DNA of 64,000 nt from Ramlibacter sp. (GTDB lineage: Bacteria > Pseudomonadota > Gammaproteobacteria > Burkholderiales > Burkholderiaceae_C), in NCBI GenBank assembly GCA_016713005.1, contig JADJPY010000002.1:179242-243241 (forward strand), written 5' to 3'. Position 1 is the stretch's first letter. Every line of letters begins with the position of its first letter. Both the position numbers and the translations under genes were made by a program. Shown here one piece after another: positions 44,728 through 54,986 of this stretch. A model generated the notes under the pieces. That model saw only the letters and a list, made by a program, of their open reading frames with translations. It was not told the DNA's origin and searched no databases.

Positions 44728-45563
44728 GGCAGCAGTACCCGGTGAGCGTCTCCTGCGGCGTGCTGGAGGTCAGCGCCAGCGGCTACTTCAACTGGCTGCG
44801 CCGCCCACAGGACATCGCTGGCAGGCCCGGCGGGCGCCACAGCGACGAAGCACTGCTGGCACACATCCGCGCCATCCACGCCGAGGTCAAGGGGGAATAC
44901 GGCTGGCCTCGGATGCACAAGGAACTGCTGGCCAGGGGCATCCGGGTGGGCAAGGACAGGGTGCGCAAGTTGATGCAGCAGCACGGTATCCGTGCCAGAA
45001 CCAAGCGCAAGTTTGTGGTCACCACCGACAGCCGCCACAGTCTGCCGGTGGCACCAGACCTGGTGCAGCGGCGCTTTACCCCCGAGGCACCCAACCAGCT
45101 GTGGAGTGGAGACATCACCTACATCGCCACCGACGAGGGCTGGCTGTACCTGGCTGCGGTCATCGACCTGTTCAGCCGTCAGGTGGTGGGCTGGAGCCTG
45201 CAGCCGCACATGCAGGCGGGCCTGGTCAAGGACGCGCTGGCCATGGCGTGGTGGCGGCGGCGCCCGCCGACTGGTCTGATATTCCACAGCGACAGGGGCA
45301 GCCAGTATTGCAGCGGCGAATTCCAGGATGCTTTGAAAGACTGGAAGATGCGTTCCTCGATGAGCAGGAAGGGCAACTGCTGGGACAACGCGCCGACCGA
45401 GAGCTTCTGGGGCCGCCTGAAAACGGCCTGCGTGCATGGGCACAAGTTCGCCACGCGAGAGCAGGCCAAACAGGCTGTGATGGACTGGATGGCTTTCTAC
45501 AATCACCGCCGGCTTCATTCCTCGCTGGACTACCTCAGCCCTATGCAGTTCGAGCAACGCTAG
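44724..45563 (+). CDS. IS3-family transposase OrfB (DDE integrase core)
   Basis: 279 residues, intact. The DDE triad is visible as WSGDITYIATDEGWLYLA (first Asp), GLIFHSDRGSQYCSGEF (second Asp) and NCWDNAPTESFWGRLKT (Glu). The N-terminal HTH_21-like region has GEYGWPRMHKELLARGI. It can work as a separate protein or as an OrfAB fusion by frameshifting at the ATGA overlap. The element therefore appears capable of transposition. Confidence 0.92.
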   Translation: MRQQYPVSVSCGVLEVSASGYFNWLRRPQDIAGRPGGRHSDEALLAHIRAIHAEVKGEYGWPRMHKELLARGIRVGKDRVRKLMQQHGIRARTKRKFVVTTDSRHSLPVAPDLVQRRFTPEAPNQLWSGDITYIATDEGWLYLAAVIDLFSRQVVGWSLQPHMQAGLVKDALAMAWWRRRPPTGLIFHSDRGSQYCSGEFQDALKDWKMRSSMSRKGNCWDNAPTESFWGRLKTACVHGHKFATREQAKQAVMDWMAFYNHRRLHSSLDYLSPMQFEQR

Positions 45564-45633
45564 TACGAAGCACAGCGCAAAAAGACCGCGTAATCGTCGG
45601 GCTAAGAGCTACACCAAACGAGGGGCAAGGTCA

Positions 45634-46616
45634 GTGTGCCGCGGCCATTGCGCCATGGCGCAGACCGTCGTCACGCTTTGCCGTTGCACGAGATGCCGCC
45701 AGCAGGCGACCATTCCGGCCAAGGCGCTGATTCCCCGGGCCCAGAAGGTCGAGAAAGACTCTGCGGCAGGATCAGGTGCAATATTCCACGCGATGCAACT
45801 GGGGGAACGCCGCCGCAGCTGTTTGACCCGGGCCAGGATGGCGTGGTGGACCCGAGCTGGCGATGCTGGGCTACACGCCGGGCCGCTTCAACAAATCGGA
45901 AGTGTTCGAACTGCCCTCCGCGAGCGGCAACGCCGAGCAGTCGTCGCGCGCGTTCTGGAATATGTCGAGAAGTAGCGGCCGACGAGTTCAAGGACGTCAA
46001 GCTGGTGGCCGTGCACACCCACGGTCCGGACTGTTCCACACAAGTCGCCGGTGACAGGCGGAAGCCTGCGCGGCATGTGAAGATCCGCGGCGGCTGCCGC
46101 GCGTGATCAGGCAACATGCCGACCAGGCTGGGCGCCACGCCGGTGGGCATGCCTTGGTGCCTGCGGTGACCGACGCGTTGTCCACGGGCGTGATCGAAGG
46201 CACCACCATCCCCTGGAAGTGACACCCGCGCTGAAGGTCAAATCCGTCAAGAACGACACCACTTTGCCGGCAAGGAAGGGCCCGGCACACGCAGACCTTT
46301 GGCTTCTGCCTCGATGAACAAGGCTTCCTCGACAAGCTGCCGGCCGACCTGAAGAAGGTCATTGACGCCAACTCCGGCATTGAAGACGGCCGCCAGTTTT
46401 GGCCGCGCCATGGACGATACCGGGGACAAGGTGGGCCGCGAGATTGCTGTCAAGGCCGGCAACAACATCGTGGCTGGACGTCGCAGGGACCCAGCGCTGG
46501 CGACCCACGGCCTCGACGGTGGAAACCGACTGGATTGCCGCGAATGAAGGGCAGAACATCGACGGCGCCAAGCTGGTGTCGAAGCCCGGGCGCTGATCGC
46601 CAAATGCGGGAAGTAA
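45634..46616 (+). pseudogene. dctP: TRAP transporter solute receptor DctP, 5' end lost at the IS, several frameshifts
   Basis: About 325 residues can be pieced together. The sequence starts within the signal peptide region straight after the IS: one frame gives MAQTVVTL, another RLHEM-like residues, then ATIPAKALIPRAQKVEKD. Later blocks are MLGYTPGRFNKSEVFELP, AFWNM/EYVEK near 45955, DEFKDVKLVAVHTHGPD, GATPVGMP near 46130 and AMDDTGDKVGREIAVKAGN, ending near ALIAKCGK at 46616. These are DctP-family (TAXI-unrelated) extracellular receptor features. At least six frame changes occur in 1 kb. The missing start codon and signal sequence make this copy non-functional unless the IS supplies a start. 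Confidence 0.8.
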
Positions 46617-46675
46617 AAGCCACGCGCGATAATCCGCGCAGGCGGGTTGCCCCTTCGGGCGCTGCACACCCATAT

Positions 46676-46712
46676 CGGTTGCCCTCGTCTCCCTGCTGGC
46701 GGCGGGCAACCG
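46676..46712 (+). other. Inverted repeat in the dctP-dctQ gap
   Basis: CGGTTGCCC (46676-46684) and GGGCAACCG (46704-46712) are a perfect 9-base inverted repeat with a 19-base loop. With no T run after it, it is more likely an mRNA-stabilising hairpin, as often follows a highly expressed solute receptor gene, than a terminator. Confidence 0.45.
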
Positions 46713-46734
46713 GACAAATACCACAGTGGTGACG

Positions 46735-47243
46735 AATTGAAAGTCCTCTCGGCCGGGTCTGCGCGGTTTCTGGCGGGCGTAATCCTGACTGCCATCACGC
46801 TTGACCTGTTTCAGCCTGATCGGCCGCAACACCATCGGCGTCACCCTCGTCGGTGACGCGAACTCACTGCCGTAGCAGCAGGCGCGGCAGTCGCTCTGTT
46901 TCTGCCCCACTGCGGCGTCAAGCCAGGAGAACATCATCGTGGACCTTCTACGCCCGCATGTCGCGACGCGTTCAACAACAAGTCTGACCGTCCGGGCAGC
47001 ACGGTGCTGGCCGCCGTCATGCTGTTGCTAGCCGGCACCGTTGGGGGAATCAGCGCCTTCGACTGCCAACTCCACGTCCATGATGCTTGGCTTTCCGGAA
47101 TGGGTGGTCTACGCGGCGATGGTGCCGCCCAGATCCTCACCCCGCCGTGATTGCATTTTCGGCCCAGACTGGCCTGTAAAGCATTCCCTCAGGAGCAGGC
47201 CAATGAGTTCCCTTTCACTGGCGGGCCTCATTTTTCCCTGTAG
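46735..47243 (+). CDS. dctQ: TRAP transporter small permease DctQ, heavily frameshifted
   Basis: About 165 residues reconstructable. Blocks include LTAITLDL near 46790, RNTIGVTLVGD near 46825 in another frame, VLAAVMLLLA near 47005, then SMMLGFPEWVVYAAMVP near 47085, and EQANEFPFTGGPHFSL before the stop at 47243. It has four hydrophobic segments, as expected for the small TRAP subunit that joins the receptor to DctM. Its end overlaps the DctM start (47203) by 41 bases. The start near 46735 is uncertain. Confidence 0.65.
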
Positions 47244-48519
47244 CGCTCTGATGGTGATCCGGGTCCCGATTGCGGTGGCGATGTTCGTGGCCGGTTGCTT
47301 TTGGTTACCTGCTATCTGAGATGGGCACGGCGCCTTTCTTCCAACAACCTCAACGGCCCTCGCATTCGCCCGGTTTGCCAGTTATTACCGTCCGGGGATC
47401 CCCGCTGTTCATCCTGATGGCAACTGCGACACAAGGCGGCATTTCGAAAGCGCTGTTCGAATTGTGCGCTTCCGTGATGGCGCGCTTCCGTGGCGGATTG
47501 GCCATGGCCGCCGTCATGGCCAGCGCGGCATTCGGGGCCATCTGCGGCTCATCAATTGCCACGGCGGCCACCATCACCTCGGTGGCTTTGACAGAGATGA
47601 AGCGGCATGGCTACTGGGCGCCTCTCGCCACAGGCACGCTGGCGGCCGGCGGCACTTTGGGCATCCTGATTCCCCGTCGGTCCCGCTGGTGATCTACGAT
47701 CCTGACGGACAGAACATCGCCAAACTGTTTGCTGCGCCACCATTCCCGGCATCACTGCGATGTGCGGTTACATGATCGCCATCGCGGTCACGCGTGCGTC
47801 TGTTTCCCGGGGCATGCGCCTGAGCTGACGGAAGATGCCCCGCTGGAGCTGAACGCCGTGTTCAAGAGGCGCCCATCGCCATCATCTTCGTGATCGTGTT
47901 GGCGGGCGTAACGGCGGCGGCCTGTTCACCTACCGAGGAGCCGGCGTGGGCGCGGCCTGGCACCTTCGTGGCGGCCCTCATGAGGCGGGCTCACGCTGGC
48001 CAAAATCAGGCATTGCGCTTCACCGCTTCACGGCCGGCCAGCGCCAGCGCCATGATTTTCCTGATCTTCATTGGTGCCGACATGATGAATTCCGCGCTGG
48101 CCCTGACCGCCAGCGCAGTCGCCTGCGTCATCAAGGGCTGGGGTGTGGCACCGGTGCTGGTGGTGTCGGGCATCCTGCTGTTCACGTCGTGCTGGGCGCC
48201 GTGTTGGACGAGCCGTCGATGATCCTGTTGACCATTCCGACCTTTCCCGGTGGTGATGGGGCTGGATTTCCAGCCCTTGGCGGAATCGGTGGCGATCTGG
48301 TTCGGCATCATGGTGCTGATGACCGTGGGCTACGGCCTGCTGGCGCCTCCGGTCGGCCTGAACGTGTGCAGTGGTCAACGGCATGGCCAAAAAGGACTGC
48401 CCATTGCTAGGAGGTTTTCCAAGGGCGTGATGCCTTCCGTTGAGCGATGGGGGGCGCACCATCCTGCTCCCCGGTCTTTCCGCCGATTTCCACTCTGGCT
48501 GGTCAAGTTCGTGGGGTAG
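47203..48519 (+). CDS. dctM: TRAP transporter large permease DctM, frameshifted
   Basis: About 435 residues expected. The N-terminus reads MSSLSLAGLIFPCSALMVIR and RVPIAVAMFVAG. The conserved core GGLAMAAVMASAAFGAICGS with TEMKRHGY and TLAAGGTLGILIP is typical of the DctM channel subunit. Later MIFLIFIGADMMNSALALT and WGVAPVLVVSGILLF, then LTIPTF and FGIMVLMTVGYGLLAPPVGL, appear in alternating frames. It ends LVKFVG at 48519. At least seven frame changes are needed, spread over the gene. It would use a sodium or proton gradient to import the acid bound by DctP. Confidence 0.75.
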
Positions 48520-48526
48520 CGCCGGC

Positions 48527-49525
48527 GTGTCGCGCTTACGCGTTGCGGCCTGGAGCCGGCGCACCTTGATGTTGGGCGGTTTGGCGGCTGCAAACGGCGT
48601 GGACTGCTGCCGCCAAGCCGGCATCCCGCTCGCGCAAGCCTTGAGGTGCATCGTCCCGCTTGCCGCGGTGGCGTTGGCAACCCTGACGGCGCGGGTGGTG
48701 AGCCAAAGGGTGGGTGAGGTTGCTGGCAACGCAGCCGGTGGTTGTCGAGGAGTGACCGGGCGCTGGAGGGTGGTGGCGGCGAACTGGTGGCCCGATCGAG
48801 CCCGACGGAACACGTTGTTGCTCATGTCCAATGGAACGGCGGTGAGTGCCGGGCTTTCCAGGTCCCTGCCGTTTGACACCATCCGCGATTTCACCCTAGT
48901 TTCCACATTGGGACTCTTTGACATCGCGATCCTCGCCCCCGCCGACTCGACCTTCCACGCTGGGCGATGTGAAGGTGGCATTTGCCAGGGCCATCCCGGA
49001 AAGCCAATCTGGGCAGCGTCAATCTGGGCAGCACGCAGCATCTGACCGCCGAAGTTTTCAAGAGCACGGCGGGCGTGGATGCACAGGTGGTTCGTTCAAC
49101 GGCACTCCGGTACTCGTCGGGGCACTGCGCGCGCGTCAGGTGGATATCGCGGTCGAGAGATCCTGGGCTGGTGCCGCCCGCAGGTCCCGGGCAGGCGCGC
49201 TGCGTGTGCTGGCCGTGACCGGCGATCGGCGGTCCCCGTGTTGCCCGATGTGCCCACGGTCATTGAAGCGGGCGTCACGGGATTGACGGCGTCGTCCCGG
49301 AATGCGCTGGCCGTGCCGTCCCGAACACCAGGGCAACCGTCGACCAGCTGCACCGGGCCATAGTCGCCACCTTGGCCGACGCCGACGTCCGAAGAAGTTG
49401 CGCGACCTCAATGTCGAGGCGCGTTCCGGCTGCTCACCTGGAGCAGGCTTCGGGGCTGGTGGCAGCCGACATCCGCAGATGGGGCGGAGGTGATCGTGCG
49501 CGCCAGGATCCCGCTGCAGCAGTAG
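48527..49525 (+). CDS. Second Bug/TctC-family receptor, frameshifted
   Basis: About 330 residues. From GTG 48527 the signal region includes SRRTLMLGGLAAANG. Further blocks are LLLMSNGTAVSAGLSRSLPF and DTIRDFTLVSTLGLFDIAIL in one frame, NLGSTQHLTAEVFKSTAGVD in another, then GALRVLAVTGDRR, LPDVPTVIEAGVTGL and a final LRDLNVEAR region ending at 49525. It is 8 bases after dctM and in the same direction. Its ligand may be protocatechuate or a related acid, judged from the pmd genes downstream; this is inference. Confidence 0.75.
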
Positions 49526-49554
49526 TCCTGCGGCCACATACGGAGGTACCCTCA

Positions 49555-50457
49555 ATGACACCCGGACACATTGGCACAGTTGGCTGTGGAGAAGTCGGCA
49601 AGATTTTGTGAGGGCCTGAAAGGGTTGCATGGTGTCAACTCGGTGGGTGCCGGGATCTCAAGTTCGCCGCCTCGGCGACGCGGGAACCTGCTCTGGCCCA
49701 TGGAAGAAGCAGGGCATCACTGCGCACGGCTTTCCCCTGCGCGGTTCCGTGAGGCCAGCGACCTCATCATCTCGGCGGTCACGGCCTCGAATACGCTACG
49801 TCGCGCAAGAGGCGACCTTGCACATCCGGGCTGGCAGGTAAGTTCCCGGACCTCAACTCCGCGTCTCCCGGCACCAAGCAGCAGGCCGCTGCCCTCATCG
49901 ATAAAGGGGTGCAGACTTGTGGAAGCGGGCGTGATGACCTCCGTGCCGCCGTACGGCATCCGGGTGCCGATGCTGTGGGTGGGCGCCAAGGCCGCAGCTG
50001 GCGGCGGCTCTGGGTCCGGCCAGGCATGGATGCGCGCGCCGTGAGCAACAGCTTTGTGTGGCCAGCGCGACCAAGATGTCGCAGCGTCATGATCAGGGCC
50101 CTGGAGGCGCTGGTGATCGAAAGCTATGCCACCGCGCGCGCCTATGGTGTGGAGGACCGTGTGCTGCCGACCTTGGGAGACTTTCCCCGGCATGTGACTG
50201 GAGTGCAGGGGCTCGTATTTCTTCAGTCGCGTGGGTACAGCCGGCCAGCGCCGTGCAGAAGAGATGCGGGAAGCGGCGGCGACCGTTCGCGAGGCCGGGT
50301 CTGGAACCGCTCTCATGGCGGAAAGTGCCGTTGCCGGCAAGCAGCAGTGGGTGGCCGACCCGAGGGGCGCGCGGGCGCGTTCTCGGCGCAAGGCAGGGCG
50401 CGAGTTGGAAGGACCACGCCGACGCCTTGCTGGCGCGAAGGGTCCTCCCGGCAATGA
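49555..50457 (+). CDS. NAD(P)-binding DUF1932 dehydrogenase-like protein, frameshifted
   Basis: About 300 residues. It opens MTPGHIGTVGCGEVGKIL, a Rossmann beginning like 6-phosphogluconate and 3-hydroxyisobutyrate dehydrogenases, and has DLIISAVTASNTL and SPGTKQQAAALIDK (the substrate-binding block). The C-terminal DUF1932 part has RSVMIRALEALVIESYATAR and AYGVEDRVLPTL. At least six frame changes are needed. Its TGA at 50455-50457 overlaps the next ATG. The substrate is unknown; such genes recur near meta-cleavage operons, so a hydroxy-acid intermediate is possible. Confidence 0.7.
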
Positions 50458-51407
50458 CCGCGATGGATGACGTTCTGGCATCACGGGCCCGATCTACCTC
50501 GATTGCCTTGGGCTACACGCTGGCCGTGCGTTTCGGGCTGTTCGCCAAGTCCGACATGCGGGTCTTCGGTCAGTTTGTGTTGTACGTTGGCTTGCCGGCG
50601 CGCTTCTGTTCAATGCGCTTTCGCAGCGGCGCGTGTCCGAAATCGTCAACTGGGATTACCTGTTTGCCTATGCGCTGGGATCTTATGTTGATCTCTGCTG
50701 GGCGCACTGGCTCCGTCGAAATGGGTGCATGCGCAGTGCCAGCGCAGGCGCTCTATTTCCGCGATGGGGAATGGTTTCGCGCCAACAGTGGATTCACCGG
50801 GTACCCGACGGTGCCATGGCCCTTGGGGTCCGGTGGCCGGTGTGTAGTGCCTGCGTTGAACATGCTGGCGGAGAACCTGCTCGCTGCCGCCGTTGTTTGC
50901 CGTGGCCGACAGCGGGCAGGGCCCCGGGGACGTGGCGCCATACGCTGGTGCAGGCCATGAAGGGATCCCCTTGCGGAACCCGCTTGCGTCATTGCCATCG
51001 CGGTCGGTGTTGGCCGTTCGGCTGCCGATGTGCAACCGCCCGGCCCAGCGTCGCGCACACATTGGGCTTGCTGGCCCAGACCAGCGGCGCGCTGGCGCTG
51101 TTCGTGATTGCAGGCACCTCGGGTCGGCCTTCAGGTGCGAGGTCTGCGCGCCCGTGTGGCGCAGATTGCCGCGGGCAAGCTCGCCGCACCCGTTGGCAGT
51201 CGTGGCGGCGCTGTGGGTGGTGCCGGTGGAGGATCCCAACCGCGAATGGCGGCGATCCTGTTCGCCGGGATGCCCATGCTGGGCATTCACCTGCTGCCTG
51301 CGCTGAAGCACGGGCACGAAGGCGTGAGCGCGGCGGCGCTTCGGGTGACCATGGTGGCAGCGTTTGCCACGATCAGCCTGTTGCTTCGCTTTACATCGCT
51401 TGTGTGA
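50454..51407 (+). CDS. AEC-family (auxin efflux carrier type) permease, frameshifted
   Basis: About 315 residues and eight to ten hydrophobic segments when joined. Blocks: FGLFAKSDMRVFGQFVLYVG near 50525, VNWDYLFAYALG near 50645, NSGFTGYP near 50785, LNMLAENLL near 50857, LGLLAQTSGALALFVI near 51065, QVRGLRARVAQIAAGKL and MAAILFAGMPMLGIHLLPAL, then FATISLLL to a TGA at 51407. This is the pattern of AEC transporters, bacterial members of which carry organic acids such as malate or malonate. The start is ATG 50454 (overlapping) or 50463. Confidence 0.7.
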
Positions 51408-51454
51408 TCCTTGCGCTGGGCGCACGCCCGGCCCTTGGCTCCTGGCGCGCGGCA

Positions 51455-52404
51455 CTAGGTAGCCTGCGTATCGCCCATCACCACGCTGCGCACCAGTTCC
51501 ATGGCATGCTTTTTGCGTGGCGGGTCACCGGCTGGCGGGCGGAGCGCACCAGCTTGAGCTCGGCTCATCCGGACGCGCGACCGTGGATACAGGCACCAGA
51601 AAGGCTCTCGGCGTTCTCGAAGTTGCTCAGCGTGTGTAACCCGCGCAGCACCGCATGCCCGAGGACCTTCCTTCACGAGGTTCAGTGATGGCGTTCAGGC
51701 CGTCCAATTAGCGTGACCTGGTGGCTGGCAGCCGATCAGCATCAGTTTCGGCTTCGATCACCATCCGGAAAGTATTGGGACGGCTTGAAGGATCAATGGC
51801 AGGTCCGCCACTTCCCTCAGGCCAATCGGCCTCGTGTTGGGTCAGGCTGTTGGATGCTTTGGCTGCCGCACGCCCCGGCTTTGCGGCCTGCGTCGAGATC
51901 ATCAGCACCAGTTGTTCCTCGGAGCAGTTCCAGCTCCAGTTCGGGGTGAAGGGTCTGGGTTGTGGCGGCACCGCCATGTCCAGATTGCCCACGCGCAACC
52001 CCTCGTACATCAGGACAGAGAAGCCTTCGGTCAGTGTCGGTCGCGCCTTGCGCAACCTGCGCGAAAGGAGCGGGTGAGGGGTACCGTGATCAGCTTGGAC
52101 AGGTTGGGTAAAGGTCGATTGACACGTGACCCGCCAGAGCGCCCCCGTGCCGCGCCCAGTCCCTCTTCGCGGGCCGCGCCACCGGGTGGAGGATGCCGCG
52201 CCCGTGGTTCCAGCCAGCAGCTTCCCCGCCTCGGTGGGGACGGCCCCGGCCATTGCGGGCGAGCAGGTTCTGGCGCACCCGACTTCCACCAGCCGGACCT
52301 GGCGGCTCCAGCGCAGGCTGGGCCACATCGAGCGCGATGGACGCCCGGGTGAAGCCGCCCAGCTCGGCACGCGACAAGTATTCGAGCTGCTTTTTGAGGT
52401 CCAT
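51455..52404 (-). CDS. LysR-type transcriptional regulator, frameshifted
   Basis: About 315 residues, on the opposite strand to its neighbours. The N-terminal winged helix reads MDLKKQLEYLSRAELGGFTRA, with one or two bases too many near 52390 compared with the usual MDLKQLEYFVRVAELG, then ASIALDVAQPAL and, in another frame, SRQVRLVEV. The co-inducer domain has PTLTEGFSVLMYEGLRVGNL and PSSRPNTFRMVIEAE. It ends HAMELVRSVVMGDTQAT. Being divergent from the ModA-like/pmd genes (107 bases to 52511), it is the best candidate for the regulator of protocatechuate degradation, as PmdR/LigR are elsewhere. Confidence 0.75.
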
Positions 52405-52510
52405 GAGTTTGAATAACTGCATAGCAGATCATTATAAGTGTTTGTCCGAACCGGCAGTGGCGGCTACTGGTTTTCGCCGCGCGCACGAGCTGCCGAATAG
52501 GCCCCATGCC

Positions 52511-53225
52511 ATGCAATCAGCAAGTCGATCCGAGGGAATCTCCGTCAATGGCTGCCAACTCTTCTGGCAGGAGCGGTGTGGAACCTGGCGGCCGGTTACA
52601 GGCAGCTTAGGCGGGGTGAGGTCGCCATTGGGTCCGTTGGCGGCGTGGACGCGGCCAGAGCGTGTACAGGCCGGCGAGGCGTCGATCGGTGGTGCTCGGG
52701 TCTGACGCCATCAGACAAGCCATGACCGGCCACGCGCAGCCTCGCAGCCGCGCCTGGACCTGGTGCGCTCGGGGCGTGGCGGTGGCCGTGCGCGCGGGCG
52801 ACGCCCGCCCGACATCGGGCCAAAGATGGCGTGACGCAGGCGGTGCTGGCCGCCCGCAGCGTCAGCTGTTCCACCGGCCCCAGTGGCGTGGCACTGGCCG
52901 CGCTGTTTGAGCGCTGGGGCATCGCAGACGAAATCAGGCCACGCCCATCGGTGCAGGCGCCGCCGGGCGTGCCCGTGGGGCCGCTGGTGGCGCGCGGCGA
53001 GGTGGCGCTGGGCTTCCAGCAACTGAGCGAGCTGCCGCATGTGAGGGCATCACCATCGCGGGCCCGTTGCCCCCAAGATCCAGATCACCACGATCTTTTC
53101 CGGCGGCCTGGCCGGTGGCCGGCTCCCGGCTCTGCCCAGGCGCCGCAGTGCTGGCCTTGCTGGCCTTCATGACGTCACCGCAAGCCGCCGAGGCCAAGCG
53201 CCGCCAGGGCATGGCGCCGGCCTGA
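52511..53225 (+). CDS. ModA-like extracellular substrate-binding protein, frameshifted
   Basis: About 235 residues. In shifting frames one reads LLAGAVWNLAAGYRQLRRGE and GSVGGVDAARA near 52640, VVLGSDAIRQAMTGHAQP near 52690, RSGVAVAVRAG, then AARSVSCSTGPSGVALAALF and ERWGIADEI, VPVGPLVARGEVALGFQQLS, and SPQAAEAKRRQGMAPA at the end. The arrangement resembles molybdate-binding-protein-like receptors. In several beta-proteobacteria such a gene accompanies 4,5-protocatechuate operons; its function there is unknown to me. The start is approximate. It is 27 bases before pmdE. Confidence 0.65.
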
Positions 53226-53252
53226 CCGCACACCAAACCAAGGAGACCCCGC

Positions 53253-54285
53253 ATGAGGCCTCATCATCGACTGCCACGGCCACTACACCACCGCCCCCAA
53301 GGCGCTGGAGGCGTGGCGCAACCAGCAGATCGCCGGCATCCAGGACGCGTCCGTCATGCCCAAGGCGGCGGACCTGAAGATCAGCGACGACGAACTGCGC
53401 GAGAGCATCGAGACCAACCAGCTGCGGCTGATGAAGGAGCGCGGCAGCGACATCACGCTGTTCAGCCCGCGCGCGAGTTTCATGGCCCACCACATCGGCG
53501 ACTTCAATGTGTCCAGCACCTGGGCGGCGATTTGCAACGAGCTGTGCTTCCGCGTGAGGCCAGCTGTTCCCCGACAACTTCGTCCCGGTGGCGATGCTGC
53601 CGCAAAGCCCGGGCGTGGACCCCGCCACCTGCATCCCCGAGCTGGAGAAGTGCGTCAAGGAATACGGCGCGGTCGGCATCAATCTGAACCCCGATCCGTC
53701 CGGCGGCCACTGGACGAGCCCGCCGCTGACCGACAAGGCACTGGTACCCCATCTACGAAAAGATGGTGGAGTACGACATGCCGGCGATGATCCACGTCTC
53801 GACCAGCTGCAACGCCTGCTTCCACACCACCGGCGCGCACTACCTGAACGCCGACACCACCGCGTTCGTGCAGTGCATCCAGGGCGACCTGTTCGGGGAT
53901 TTCCCGACGCCACGTTCCTGATTCCCCATGGCGGCGGCGCGGTGCCCTACCACTGGGGCCGCTTTCGCGGGCTGGCGCAGGAAATGAAGCGCCCGCTGCT
54001 GGAAGACCATGTGCTCAACAACATCTTCTTTGACACCTGCGTGTACCACCAGCCTGGCATTGACCTGCTGAACACGGTGATCCCGGTGAAGAACGTGCTG
54101 TTTGCATCCGAGATGATCGGCGCGGTGCGCGGCATCGACCCGACCACCGGCCACTACTACGACGACACCAAGCGCCACATCGAAGCCAGCAAAATCCTCG
54201 AGGCCGAAGACAAGCACCAGATCTACGAAGGCAACACGCGCCGCGTCTTCCGCGGCTGGACGCGCGCTCAAGGCCAAGGGCCGGG
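53253..54285 (+). CDS. pmdE: 4-Oxalomesaconate hydratase (LigJ/PmdE), frameshifted
   Basis: About 342 residues, amidohydrolase fold. After ATG 53253 the next frame gives IIDCHGHYTTAPKALEAW with the metal-binding HGH. Then NLNPDPSGGHWTSPPLTD, MIHVSTSCNACFHTTGAHYL, LIPHGGGAVPYHWGRFRGLA and NIFFDTCVYHQPGIDLL follow. It hydrates 4-oxalomesaconate to 4-carboxy-4-hydroxy-2-oxoadipate. Frame changes are near 53260, 53560, 53745, 53905 and 54255. The true stop is obscured; a TGA near 54283 would be expected just before the ribosome site GGAGA of pmdF. It is the first of pmdEFDABC. Confidence 0.85.
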
Positions 54286-54297
54286 AAGGAGACCGCC

Positions 54298-54978
54298 ATG
54301 CACGAACTCGGCGTTGTTTACCGCAACATCACGCGCGCGGACCGCGCGGCCACCGACGGGCTGGCCGCGCTCGGCTCGGCAACGGTCCACGAAGCCATGG
54401 GCCGCGTCGGCCTGATGAAGCCCTACATGCGGCCCATCTACGCCGGGGCGCAGGTCGTGGCACGGCCGTAACCGTGCTGCTGCACCCCGGTGACAACTGG
54501 ATGATGCATGTGGCGGCTGAACAGATCCAGCCGGGTGACATCGTGGTGGCGGCCATCACGGCTGAATGCACGGATGGTTACTTTGGGGACCTGCTGGCCA
54601 CCAGCTTCAAGGCGCGTGGCGCCCGCGCGCTGATCATCGACGCCGGTGTGCGCGACGTGAAGACGCTCACGGAAATGGGCTTCCCCGGTGTGGAGCAAGG
54701 CCATCAGCAGCAAGGGGCACGATCAAGGCGACCCTGGGCTCGGTCAACATCCCCGTGGTGTGCGCCGGCATGCTGGTGAACCCCGGCGACGTGGTCGTGG
54801 CCGACGACGACGGCGTGGTGGTGGCCCGCGGCGCTGGCGCAGAAGACGCTGGACGCGCCGCGGCGCGCGAGGCCAACGAAGGCGAGAAGCGCGACAAGCT
54901 GGCCAGCGGCATCCTGGGGCTGGACATGTGCAAGATGCGTGAGCCGCTGGAAAGGCCGGCCTGCGCTACATCGACTGA
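54298..54978 (+). CDS. pmdF: 4-Carboxy-4-hydroxy-2-oxoadipate aldolase (LigK/PmdF), frameshifted
   Basis: About 227 residues, RraA-like fold class II aldolase. It starts MHELGVVYRNITRADRAATD and has ATVHEAMGRVGLMKPYMRPI, then WMMHVAAEQIQPGDIVVAAI, FGDLLATSFKARGARALIID with GVRDVKTLTEMGFP (divalent metal and substrate contacts), and VNIPVVCAGMLVNPGDVVVA. It cleaves the hydratase product to pyruvate and oxaloacetate. Frame changes occur near 54465, 54700 and 54830, and one near 54950. The stop is at 54976-54978. Confidence 0.87.
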
Positions 54979-54986
54979 AGGCCCGC

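Larger units (their letters stand above)
44328..45633 (+). mobile_element. Complete IS3-family insertion sequence, 1306 bp, inserted in the older IS3
   Basis: Bounded by a 13-base perfect inverted repeat: TGACCTTGCCCCT at 44328-44340 and AGGGGCAAGGTCA at 45621-45633, with TG...CA ends typical of IS3. The match extends two bases further out on both sides (AC...GT). It carries orfA (44392-44727) and orfB (44724-45563), both intact. No target duplication of 3-4 bases is visible, and the two flanks belong to different sequences (IS3 remnant on the left, dctP on the right), so a deletion or recombination accompanied or followed insertion. Confidence 0.88.

Noticed and set aside
46676..46712. Rho-independent terminator between dctP and dctQ
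   Set aside because: The inverted repeat has a 19-base loop and no following T run; listed as a hairpin only.
45634..53225. Programmed frameshifting or stop-codon readthrough as the reason for the many broken frames
   Set aside because: The breaks are scattered, unlike slippery-site architectures, occur in many unrelated genes, and several are plain run-length changes.
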